Assembly: GCF_000224145.3 (NCBI RefSeq) | Contig: NW_004190477.2 | Location: forward strand, 62,001 to 126,000 | Direction: 5' to 3' | Length of the DNA: 64,000 nt | Source of the DNA: Ciona intestinalis | Taxonomy: Eukaryota; Chordata; Ascidiacea; Phlebobranchia; Cionidae | Part shown: piece after piece, positions 37,501 through 48,200 of the stretch | How the letters are laid out: each line of letters opens with the position of its first letter | Numbering within the stretch: the stretch's first letter is position 1 | Made by a program: the position numbers and the translations under genes | Notes under the pieces: generated by a model | What the model was told of the DNA's origin: nothing | Seen by the model: only the letters and a program-made list of their open reading frames with translations | Databases searched by the model: none

Positions 37501-40500
37501 CACGATGACATCATCAGAGATGACATCACACTCATCATCGAACTTCTAACCAACCCTCCGGGGTCCTCTANNNNNNNNNNNNNNNNNNNNNNNNNNNNNN
37601 NNNNNNNNNNNNNNNNNNNNNNNNNNNNNNNNNNNNNNNNNNNNNNNNNNNNNNNNNNNNNNNNNNNNNNNNNNNNNNNNNNNNNNNNNNNNNNNATTGT
37701 TTGAGGGGTGGATGGACTTATACACACCAGCATGTACAGTGTTCCAGCATACACGTAATGTTTATATGGCCGTAGGTTTCATGGTGTAACAGTTGTTTAA
37801 AAGTTGGGGTAACAAGTCACCCAGTGCACCCCTAATGTTCTGCCTATTATAATGGTAAACACCCCCAGGTTAAGTTCTGCCGTTCTCCGATTAAGTGAGG
37901 TTGAAACCCGATGTTTGCGAGGGGGGTTGGCTGGTTTGTTGAGTCCACAGTTAGCACAAGATATCTTATGGTTCCTCCGTTGTTGGGGGGCAACGTATCT
38001 ACTTTACCCCGAGGACAATTACAAAGAGGTGGGTGGTTCATGTTGTTGGATACTTATGTTCGATTAACAACAGAAAGTTTGCTTTTGTAACTGAAGGATA
38101 GTTAGCATTAAGGTTCAATAGTTTTGGTTACAAATGTGCTGTGTTGGATTATTTCTGAATTAAAAAATTTTGCTGGTTTTGGTGGAAAATGCCTAATTTG
38201 GTGCATTTTTTAATGTGGCCAATTTTGGTCTAAATCCAAGGCCCCGTACCTCACTATAGGATCTCATCCATTGAATATGATTGCACGTTTCCCCCCAGTT
38301 AAGCCCCGTCATCACCCGTGCGTTCGGGCGTGACTCACCCGGTTCGAAATGGTTGGTTGAACACTTCGTAAACAAGATTATGACATCACTATCACATTGG
38401 GGGTCGGAGTTAAAGGTGCTTGAAGATTCAACGCAACTTCTTATAATGATGGTGCAGAATAACCACAGGTTGGTGGCTTGTGACATCACAATATACATTG
38501 TTTGAAACAATCCTTTATCTCAGATGTCACCTAGTGGTGGAATGCCCTGAGTTTTGGGATCTATGTTCGAAGATAAGCGAGAACGTTTACCCGTATTCTA
38601 CTTTACCATTGTCGGTGAAACAGAACATATCAACAGCGTTGGTGCACGCTGGGTCGGCCAACATGAACCAATATAAGGATAAATACTGGCAGCAGGTGGG
38701 CGGGGGTTAATTCCAATTACAATATTTTGTTCATTACTGTCTGTGTAACGGCCACGCCTTCTATCGAATTAGTTTTGTATTTATGTTTTATTCGAAAGCG
38801 TGTTATAGTGACTGTTGTTTTACCGTTACTTTCGGTCTTTTTACATAAAGCTCTGGCCATTGTTAGCGTGAATCATGATAAAAAAATAGAGTTATTATTA
38901 TTATAAATTAACTCAATATGTTGGTGTCCAAAGTTGTAATCAAAGTTGATGATATATTGTTAGACCCTCCAACCCCTCCACCATCGCTACCACAACCTCA
39001 CAACCCACCCAACTTTCACACAACATAAACATAAAGAATCGACAATACTTGAACTATCTTCTATCTTATCCATGCTGCAAGGAATATCCGCCGCATCCAC
39101 GCCAAGCAATACAACTTACCTGTTTGGATTCCTCACCAACTTTCTACCAGGTAGTAACGTAATGATGCATTTTATTAACTTTTCCTCCCTAAATATTTCA
39201 CTCACATTCTGCTGTTATTGCTGCCAACATAATGCCATTGTCATGTAAATGTCAAAATGTAAAACAAACAACTTGAATTTATTTGCACCAAAGTAACCTT
39301 TCGAATGTCCGGCGAAACATTGTTGAAATAAATTCAATATTTTTATCAAAAGAGTTTTTTCTTTCTCACTTAATTATTGTTCATTATGACATCACACCCC
39401 AGATTGTCCGAAGTTGATTGACATCTACCATGGCAATGAAAGCTTGGTTGTTCTGATTCTTGAACTTTATGTGGAGGTCGTTCATAAACAAATATGTTAC
39501 TTAAAGCAGGTGATGTCATACACGGTATTGTGATGTGTTTATGATGTCATAGTGTTTAATGAACGAGGATTATGATGTCATTATATTGTGTATTATGATA
39601 TATGTTTGTTGTAAACATAGAAACATTATAACACCCACATAAATATCTTATAGACACAATGCTCGCTGTTATGTGATTGGACGATGAATCTCCTCAAGTC
39701 GTATAGTAACCATGGTAACACGATGACATCATCAGAGGATGACATCACACTCATCATTGAACTTCTAACCAACCTCCTGTCAAAAGATTTCATTGATTTC
39801 AGCGAACCAGGTTGTATAGAAATAACACGTGTTTTAACAACTGTTGTTTGTCTTCCTTCACATGCCAGTGGCTTGCGTCCAACGGCTTTGGTGGAAATTG
39901 TGAAATTAATGAAGTCATCAATAGATAACACCAGCTGGGTTATATTGTATATTATGTAACAAACCCCCATTATGACATCACAGATGCCGACGAAACTTGG
40001 TCCATCCCCGGCGCCCAACCAATGGAAACTTCGGCAGCGGACGTTGTTTTGTTCGGACTTGGAATTATTTTGCCAAACATGAATTCACAACTACTGTTGT
40101 ATCCCGAGCTATGCAGGTTCGATTCAATTTTAAAATGTTTGTATTAAGAATTTGGCCAAAAATTCCATGTTTCACGCCCCTTGTTTATTCCTAACTAATA
40201 GTTGTAAGTTGCTTTTAAAAGGATCAATAACTCCGGTTTTTAACCAATGTTGTTTTATCTTTAGTCAATATTTCAAGTTGATAACCTTCTTGTGCGAAAT
40301 CTACCCTGAAAAGATCGAGAAGTTATCGGACGAAATGCTTCAGTCGTTCGTTTATTCTTTGCAAATTGGATTAAAGAGGTTAATGTTGTTTCTATTGTTA
40401 CCATGCATTAGTCGAGTGTGGCGACCACAATTCTTCCAAATAAATATCAATTGTTTTTAACTGTATGCATAGTTTAACAACTGTTGTTTTGTCTTGGTTT

Positions 40501-41280
40501 AAATATTCTTTATCTTTTCCACCACAACCCAACAAACCAACCATATTATTCAATGAACATTATTTTACTTCTCTCCCCCCCAGTTACGGTTGCGATAATT
40601 GTAAGTTATGTCTTGAAGCCATCGAGAGTTTATCCACTCATTGTTACAAGACAAAGGACGCTCCGTCATCGTTGCATAATGTCGTGTCATCTTTTACTAA
40701 GGTAACATAGATATCATATTTATATTTCATAAATATCATATTTGCATTTCATAGATATCATATTTGCATTCCATAGATATCATATTTGTATTCCATAGAT
40801 ATCATATTTGTACCACTATGAGGCAGCAAAGATATAAAATTTACTTTGTTAAATTAGTGGTATTAGCGCATGACTAGTCACCCCCCCAACCCCCATTCAC
40901 CACCAACCCCATTTACCACCAACCCCCATTCACCCACAGCTGGTATTCGACTCCCTAATCACCCACGCTGCCGACTTTGAGTTGGTGAGAACGGCGGGTG
41001 AAACATTTTACTCCCTGCTGTGCTATCAACCTCAACACACTGCTACGTTGCTACAACAGGTGGGTGTGATGCGTTGATGATGTCATACCTTAATGATGTC
41101 ATACCACAGGTGATTGACAGCCAGCAAGATGAACAAACGAAACTTCGATTATCGACATCGTTTGCGAACCTGACACACGATGTCTCACTGCTCAACCACG
41201 ACCGGAACTCACGAACCACTTTTCTTCGGAATCTTGAATCAATTATTTATAATATCCGAGGAATATTGTGTGTTAAATAA
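31598..41280 (+). CDS. XPO4: Exportin-4
   Basis: Karyopherin-beta nuclear export receptor (cargoes in vertebrates include eIF5A and SMAD3). 23 exons give 1,106 residues (human 1,151) if only one copy of a duplicated block is used: 31598-31754, 32066-32207, 32443-32587, 32737-32853, 33094-33211, 33415-33527, 33789-33946, 34095-34249, 34438-34617, 34820-34940, 34993-35117, 35223-35403, then 37869-38028, 38299-38468, 38524-38695, 38964-39150, 39403-39509, 39654-39810, 39984-40116, 40265-40378, 40584-40701, 40940-41059, 41110-41280. Matches include ITGYVRGLLSN, TRLHG-like TDRLHGQLQR, EGETPLIPPEI, AVLRLSEVETR, ELLTNLLSKDFIDFS, YFKLITFLCEIYPEKI and the end NIRGILCVK. Exon 8 may instead end at 34275 (GEEAAKEEE), which fits human length better but breaks phase. 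The stop is 78 bases before the next gene's ATG. Confidence 0.95.
31793..32047 (+). mobile_element. SINE-like element in XPO4 intron 1
   Basis: Near full length: head GGGACAGTGGTTAGCGCTCT, B-box-like GTGAGTTCAGGGCTTGATGC, body CAACCCAGTGGTCACTGATG, ACAATCACCCACAAAGTT, tail ATGAAACAGAACACCAGTG and TTATAACGACTGTTG. Confidence 0.75.
33240..33400 (+). repeat. SINE-like fragment in XPO4 intron 5
   Basis: B-box-like AGTTCAAGGCTCGATGCTGC, CTACCATTGTGAGCG, then the tail CGAGGTGTATCAAACAGAAC; the middle of the body is missing. Another fragment lies at about 32885-33010. Confidence 0.6.
34060..34094 (+). repeat. Duplicated 3' splice site before XPO4 exon 8
   Basis: Two copies of TTACATSACAG|TACCCA (23-base period), AGs ending at 34071 and 34094. 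The coding frame needs the second; the first would shift the frame by 23 bases. Confidence 0.75.
35433..37570 (+). other. XPO4: Second copy of XPO4 exons 13-18 (probable alternative allele)
   Basis: Carries exons equal to 37869-39810: 35650-35809, 36081-36250, 36306-36478, 36739-36925, 37187-37293 and a broken part of exon 18 (37438-37570). Introns match too, with scattered SNPs and small indels. The last ~70 bases before the N gap lack single bases present in the other copy and end in non-matching sequence, as expected of a low-quality contig end. Both copies start at the same point (ATGGACTTATACACACCAGC at about 35439 and 37712). I treat this as an assembly duplicate, not part of the mRNA. 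Confidence 0.8.
37571..37695. other. Assembly gap, 125 N
   Basis: 125 undetermined bases, the same length as the other gap in this window, so the size is a placeholder. It separates two copies of the same XPO4 exons. Confidence 0.99.
40710..40812 (+). repeat. 23-bp minisatellite in XPO4 intron 21
   Basis: Four to five copies of ATAGATATCATATTTGCATT and close variants, starting just past the exon 21 donor. Confidence 0.85.
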
Positions 41281-41326
41281 TCATGATTGTGATGTCATAA
41301 CCGCCTTTTATTCTCGATGCAATTAT

Positions 41327-41351
41327 TATTTCAAATATTTTGTTTCAACAG
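41327..41351 (+). promoter_or_regulatory. Candidate spliced-leader acceptor between XPO4 and uS9m
   Basis: The 78 bases between the XPO4 stop (41280) and the uS9m ATG (41359) hold no AATAAA/ATTAAA but do hold a good 3' splice site, TTTTGTTTCAACAG, ending at 41351, seven bases before the ATG. Ciona is known to process operons by spliced-leader trans-splicing with very short intercistronic gaps. Role inferred. Confidence 0.6.
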
Positions 41352-41358
41352 AGTTAGG

Positions 41359-44300
41359 ATGTCTGTGGTGAATAAATATCGGAGGCTGATTGTTACGCAA
41401 CAGGTTGTATTGTGATGTCATAATCCCCACAATATTTATAATGTTTCTATGTTTAGAACTTATCTCGGTTGATATCAACGTGCAGTCGAGAATATGCGAG
41501 AAGAATATTAAGGATGGACAAGTCGTACACAAACCTGCAGAAGATGAAACAAATTAAATACCCGCAAGATTATATTGAGTATGCGGGGCCATGTAGATCG
41601 GGCTTAATTATTGATGAGGTCTCATTAACCATGTTTCCCCAGAGAGAAAGTGGTCGAGTACAAGCTCGGTACGCGGAGGTTGGCCGTCATGATGGGGCAA
41701 GATGAGACGGGCTTCGATGATCGAAAGATCAAGGTGCATTATGGGTAAACCCCAACTCATGTTAATGTTGTTTCTATGCAGGAAGCTTTGAAATATCTTT
41801 TCCCGACCGATTTATCCGATCGTAAGACAAGGCCTACTATGGAGGTAATATGACATCATCATAATAATTATGACATCATTATATTAATTATGACATCATT
41901 ACATCCACAGCACCCCAACAAAATCTTCCCCGCCCAGTTAAGTAAGTATGAATGACCCAGGTTACCCACCAACGTACATCACCCCCCACCCCCATACAGA
42001 ACCCCAAGCGGACCCCACTGGCCGACCCTACCACCCCTTATTTTACACCGGCCACCCACAATTCTACGACCTCATGCACGACGTCTACAACCATTTGTTG
42101 CAACTTCAAGATGTTCGAAGGAAAGCCACTAAGATGGGGAAGTCCCCACATGAGGAATCAGTGTAATTATCATCTATAACATCATAATATCCACTATGAC
42201 ATCACAATACTCATTACTTAAACAGGAACCTTCAATCCTCAAAGTGGATTTCCAAATCGAAACTGGAATCAACTTTTTGGAGTCGATTCCNNNNNNNNNN
42301 NNNNNNNNNNNNNNNNNNNNNNNNNNNNNNNNNNNNNNNNNNNNNNNNNNNNNNNNNNNNNNNNNNNNNNNNNNNNNNNNNNNNNNNNNNNNNNNNNNNN
42401 NNNNNNNNNNNNNNNGACATCATCATGTTAATTATGACATCATTATATTAATTATGACATCATTATATTAATTATGACATCATCATATTAATTATGACAT
42501 CATTATATTAATTATGACATCATCATATTAATTATGACATCATTATATTAATTATGACATCATTATATTAATTATGACATCATCATATTAATTATGACAT
42601 CATTATATTAATTATGACATCATTATATTAATTATGACATCATTATATTAATTATGACATCATTATATTAATTATGACATCATCATATTAATTATGACAT
42701 CATTATATTAATTATGACATCATTACATCCACAGCACCCCAACAAAATCTTCCCCGCCCAGTTAAGTAAGTATGAATGACCCAGGTTACCCACCAACGTA
42801 CATCACCCCCCACCCCCATACAGAACCCCAAGCGGACCCCACTGGCCGACCCTACCACCCCTTATTTTACACCGGCCACCCACAATTCTACGACCTCATG
42901 CACGACGTCTACAACCATTTGTTGCAACTTCAAGATGTTCGAAGGAAAGCCACTAAGATGGGGAAGTCCCCACATGAGGAATCAATGTAATTATCATCTA
43001 TGACATCATAATATCCACTATGACATAACAATACTCATTACTTAAACAGGAACCTTCAATCCTCAAAGTGGATTTCCAAATCGAAACTGGAATCAAACTT
43101 TTTGGAGTCGATTCCGATTTCCGATGAAAATGTAAGAAATATCTAGAATCCTTTGTTTCATGTTAACGACTGTCCAGAAGTTCCAAACTAACTAACCCAC
43201 CCCAAAAAGTTCCAAACTAACCCCCATATAATTAGTTCCACCCAAACAACCCCCCATATAATTAGTTCCGCAGTTTTATCCTCCAACTTGAAAGATTAGT
43301 TGAAGAACCCCACGCACGTGATCGCGAAGATTTCATCATGAAGTTTCGTGATGAACTTCCTGTGCAGAAGGCCATGACCAATATTGCGCAGGTATGATGT
43401 CATAATGAGGTTATGCTGTCATAACAACATATCTGAAGTTGTTGTATCAATACCTTTGATTGAATAAACTTTTAACGCAATTGATAAAATAAATTGAGTC
43501 ATGGTGCCTAAAAGTCATAACAGGGCTATTACAGATCCACACGGACCATGATGGGCGAAAGTATGTTGAAGAGGTCGGTGGGAGGAAAACGGGGGTTGCT
43601 GAGGTCAAGTTGATCGCTAACGGGGTTGGGAGGATTACCATCAACGGGGTTCCTATGCAAATGTTCTTTGATAACTTTCTTGAAAGGTGGGAGTTAGTGT
43701 GTTATTTGTTCCAACCCAGTGGTCACTAATGGGTTGTCTAAATTGTCAGCCATACATAAAAACAATCACCCACAAAGTTACATAAATGGTAACTTGTAAG
43801 CGGGCACAACGTGTATGAAACAGAACACCCGTGTTATAACTACTGTTGTTGCCCCGCCATGCGAGGATAAATAAGTTACATACGTGCTAACTTGTAAGCG
43901 AGCACAAGGTGTATGAAATGAAGCAAAACACCCGTGTTATAACGACTGCCATTTGCTGCAACGCAGAATAAAAGTTACATTGATTGATGTTCACCCAGGG
44001 AGATGGTGATTGCCCCGTTATCATTGTTGGGGTTGGTTGGAAAGTTTGATATCGTAGCCAAGGTTGATGGTGGGTTCGCTGGTACGTGGTGCCAACTTAA
44101 CGGGACGACTGACGATCGACAAGATATCGCAAACACTTCGGTTGCGGGGGCGATACGGCTCGCTGTGGCACGAGGGTTGAGGGCTTTTATCGGGGAGGAT
44201 GACGTGGAGGTTCTCAGGAGAGGTGGGGGGGGTTGGGTGTAGCTATGACAATCGTTATAACACGGGTGTTCTGTTCCCTCCAACTCGTGCTTACTATTTA

Positions 44301-44445
44301 CCACGCAAGTAACTTATTTTTATTTTCTTGCGTTAATGTTGTTTATTCACCAGGAGGTATGTTAACGCGGGATCCTCGTAAACGGGAACGTAAGAAGCCG
44401 GGCCAGTGGAAAGCAAGGAAGAAGTTTACGTGGAAAAAACGCTGA
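41359..44445 (+). CDS. MRPS9: Mitochondrial ribosomal protein uS9m
   Basis: Small-subunit mitoribosomal protein. Eleven exons, 408 residues (human 396), using the second copy of the duplicated block: 41359-41403, 41457-41618, 41647-41733, 41782-41844, 42735-42765, 42824-42986, 43050-43131, 43266-43391, 43535-43686, 43999-44222, 44354-44445. Matches: [86 protein letters not shown] and the C-terminal [15 protein letters not shown]...KFTWKKR that contacts the P site in all S9 proteins. Odd: about 20 extra residues (44081-44140) interrupt the conserved Gly-rich loop just before AGAIRLA. AATAAA follows near 44570. Probably second gene of an operon with XPO4. Confidence 0.95.
41858..42290 (+). other. 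MRPS9: Second copy of uS9m exons 5-7 (probable alternative allele)
   Basis: Exons at 41911-41941 and 42000-42162, and a truncated copy of exon 7 ending at the gap, match 42735-43131 almost base for base (one Val/Met difference, one missing A near the gap). Same pattern as the XPO4 duplicate, so an assembly artefact is likely. Confidence 0.8.
42291..42415. other. Assembly gap, 125 N
   Basis: 125 undetermined bases, flanked by duplicated uS9m sequence and, on the right, by the satellite array that may have stalled assembly. Confidence 0.99.
42416..42727 (+). repeat. 20-bp satellite array built from ATTATGACATCATTATATTA
   Basis: About fifteen to sixteen almost perfect 20-base units, differing mainly at one T/C position (CATTAT versus CATCAT). 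Each unit holds the TATGACATCA palindrome that is scattered through the whole window. The allelic copy at 41860-41895 has only two or three units, so copy number is variable. Confidence 0.95.
43208..43265 (+). repeat. Duplicated 3' splice site before uS9m exon 8
   Basis: Two 30-base copies ending CCCCATATAATTAG|TTCC, AGs ending at 43235 and 43265. Only the second keeps uS9m open ([11 protein letters not shown]). From the first, the ninth codon is followed by TAG. Confidence 0.85.
43699..43975 (+). mobile_element. SINE-like copy with doubled tail in uS9m intron 9
   Basis: Body CCAACCCAGTGGTCACTAAT, GTTGTCTAAATTGTCAGCC and tail GTATGAAACAGAACACCCG, with the tail region present twice (43800-43872 and 43890-43960). 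The tRNA-like head is missing. Confidence 0.65.
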
Positions 44446-45273
44446 TGTAATAATGTGTGATGATGTCATAATGTGTGATGATGTCATATTGTGTGTGATG
44501 TCACCATAATGCAACAGAGTGTGATGATGTCACACTAGGGGGTTATTTAGAAACAAAAGTTACTTCTATTTAATAAATACCGCATCGGTGCGACACAATA
44601 CTCATTGTTTTCGGGATCATTACAACAATGGCCATTATATATTAACAGTTGTGTTTGTTACATGCTTGTGTCTAAAGCACAGGACGTTTGGTTGCATGAA
44701 CTTAAAACTCCCCGAATGTTTACCTTAGTTTAAGATCTCCATATGATTTCCCACCATTTTTAAATCAGATGAGAAGAAGGCTTTAATCCATGGCGCCCTC
44801 TATAACTCTCTCGCTTTAATCCTTTGCAAACAGAGATCTTGTATAACAAAGACGTTTATATCTCTGCCAAGTTGCAAAATATTAATATTTATTGGTTTAA
44901 TTAGTAAATATTGTTAAACTAGATTTAAATATGATATGAGTAACACTGTTGCAGAAGTGTCTATTGTTTATACGACATTTGTGTTTAAATCATGATCACA
45001 TCATAGTTTTGACAATATAACCTTTGATTTAGTAACAGATGACGACCTATGTTGATTTATCTTACACTCCCTATTTGTTTACCTTCTTTTAGATCTCTAT
45101 GAAATTTCCCGCCAATATTAATTCATATGAGATCTGGGTTTTAAATTGTCGGACATAGATATCTTCAAAAACATTAACTATTTTTTCTGTTAAAATGGCG
45201 TGTTTGGTTTTGAGGACAAAGTTTATGAAATTTATTCTTTTATTTAGAGATTATTATATTATTATAATTAAAA
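44446..45273. other. Intergenic between uS9m and THOC5
   Basis: A short array of GTGATGATGTCATAAT units at about 44446-44530, poly(A) signal near 44570, then AT-rich DNA. No gene seen. Confidence 0.5.
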
Positions 45274-48200
45274 ATGGCTGAAACTGAAGCTGACGGTTTG
45301 AATATGAGCGACAATCTGATTAACTTCTCGTCAATTTGCGAAGATTTAAGGAAAATCATGTCAAAAGTTGTCGATTTAAAAAGTGAGGGAAAAGACGCGA
45401 AAAACGAGATAATTGAACTACGTATGAAGGTTTGTTACGTCATAAATCTTATTCATTATTTCGCTGCTGCCTAATTACCAATGTATGTATACTAAAGGTA
45501 TCATTGACATACGTTACCTGCATGGCTGCATGTCCTGTCAATATGTGTAAAAGTAAATGAACCTATGTTTCCTTACACAAGTAATTAACATTATTTATCG
45601 CAGGGTTCTTTTCATTTCCTATCATTGAAGCAATTAAACCGATGTTCGCAAATCAAATGTAAACAAATGAAGGATCAAACACTTGAGGTATATTGATGAT
45701 GTCATAATCATGTTGTGTGACATCATAAGGGATGGTTTGTTTATAACTTGGGGAGGTTTTCTTTGATGACGTGGCACAGCGGTTAGCACACTTGCGTTTA
45801 ACCCAGAGTTTAGGGTTCAAAGCTCGTCGTTGCTACCATTGTAGGCATATGTGTCCTTGTGCAAGTTACTTAACAGCAATTGCATTCAACGTAAAGGCCC
45901 CTAATGGGTTGTCTAAATTGTCAACCATACATAAAAATTCATCACAAAGTTACATTTGTGTTTTAATGACTTTTAAGTGAGAATAAATAAGTTTCATTCA
46001 CCAGATCTTATGCAACTATTATGTGACTATCATTTCATGGCAAATACAACAAATGATAAATTTTTATTCAGACGAAGCAAAAATTGGACACGTACAACTT
46101 GCAACTGGAGAATCTACAGTATGAAATAAGCCATTTACACAAAGAAATAACAAAGTGTTTAGAATTCAGGTATTTTGAAATATTTACAACAACAATAATA
46201 ATAATAATAATGGTGATTATTTCTTCGCTTGTCCATCTTTTAACATTTTCTTTTGTTCTTTCTGAATTTCCTTTTTTCTTTTCTCCATTTGTTTTTTCAT
46301 TTTTTTCTTTTGTTTCTCAATTTCCTCCGGAGTCCCTGACAAAGTGGCGCTGTACGAATAATTCGATTGAACTTTCGTTACTTTCGAGATTTTGTCGCCG
46401 TCAACTTCCGTCTGGAATAACATAGACATATATAACATAGACATCATATATACACCATAGACAACATAGATATCATATATACCTCAGTAATGGCACTAAC
46501 AGCCGACATATCTTTCTTGGACGACAATTCCGTCACATTCGACGTTGCTTTAGTTTTCGTTTTCCCTGATGTCCCATGCCCGTCGTCGAATGTTGTTTTC
46601 ATCTTATGCACGTCTGATATAAATTTAAATATCACCAGTTATAGAAAACATTTTATAAATATGCACAAACCTAGTACATAAAACGTTGGGATATAATTTC
46701 ACCGAAGAAGCCAAAATAATACATCATGCTAGTAGGAGATTTTCAGTGTTGCACAACAAAAAACTCACCAGTGTTGCCTTTTTTATATTCCTCCGTCTTC
46801 TGATACCCTGTCGCATTGCCCCCCCTAGTGGCTATCGATTTCTCGTCAACTTTCTTGTTTTCTTTCTTTTTAAACAAAGGCATGTTGGTTGTGATGTCAC
46901 AATCCCCTACTGTGACCAAACTAACCTGCTTGATGTTTGCACGAGACTTTGTTTGCACAACGGGCGTCGACGTGTCAATAAAACCTCGTAACATTCCAGG
47001 TCGCGACACGATGACATCACCCTTGTGTCGGTTAAAGATTTCTATGAGCAAGCGCCAACCTCGATATCTAAACCTGTAAGTTTATGGTTTCTATGAAATT
47101 ATCGTGATTTATATTATCCCACCACTAGGGCACGACAAAGAGCAACGAACACAATCGAACATTGGCGAGACTGGATCATGAATTGCTGCAACGAAAAACG
47201 TGAGTTGTTGTTTGTATTTTTTATCGAACTTATTTATTTGCATGCCAGACTGGCTGGTGAACTTGGAAAACTGAAGGAAAACAAAAGGAAAGTTGTTGAG
47301 GAAATAGGGAAGAAGAAACAACATTTGCAAGTAAGATCACATGGTTCTGTTAGGTGCGCACGGTTTGATGTAAACAATATAATCAAGTCTCACCATCACA
47401 GATATTGGCGCCAGCTTTACAAAGTCTTTTGAAAAGTTCGCTCCCGTTACAAGAAGTTTTGGACTTGCCGATAAGTAAAACACAGAAACAACATAAAACT
47501 TCGCAGTTGCTGCCTCGACCATTGTTTGTGCTTTTTCTGCAAGCAAAGGCTTTCCAGGAGGCTTGTGGTGGGTTGGGGGTTGTGGGGGGGTTGGGTTGGG
47601 TGCATCTTCCGATTATCTTATGCTGCAACAACATAATGTGTTTTATCTTGCAAACAATCCATTACTGTTGAAGCCCTTGTCGCCTTCCATTCAACATCTG
47701 GTAAAGTCCATGTGGTAGCACCCTGGGTGTTGGGGTAAATGTACCAACAAATGCCCAGCTATCAGCTGTGTTCGTGGCAAACCTCACCCTTATAAAACTT
47801 ATCATTCGTCCCTCGAAACTTTAGACCCCAACATGGAGGTTGATATCCACGGTGACACTGATGCTGCGGTGAAGTTGTTCGAGGATAAAACATCGGGGGG
47901 TCGGGTTATTGATGCTACTGGGGGGGTGGGGTCGGGGGGAGAGTCCGATTCCGAGGGTGAAGATATGGAGGAACAAGGTGGGTACGGGTTCAAGGCTCGT
48001 TGCTGCTACTATTGTGAATGTCCTTGCGCAAGATACTTAACGACAATTGCTCTAACCTAAATGTTTTGTTTAAATTGTCAGCTGTACATAAAAACAATCA
48101 TTCCAAAGTTACCATGAAAATGTATCAACAAGTTGAATTCATATATGATATGGGTATTACATTCACCTTCATACACTCCCTAACAGACACAGCGCGACGC

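Noticed and set aside
35433-39810. True internal exon duplication in exportin-4
   Set aside because: Introns match as well, the left copy degrades at an arbitrary-size N gap, and the protein is full length with one copy. An assembly artefact is far more likely.
42416-42727. CRISPR-like array of direct repeats
   Set aside because: The units are head-to-tail with no unique spacers, in a eukaryotic intron; it is a simple satellite.
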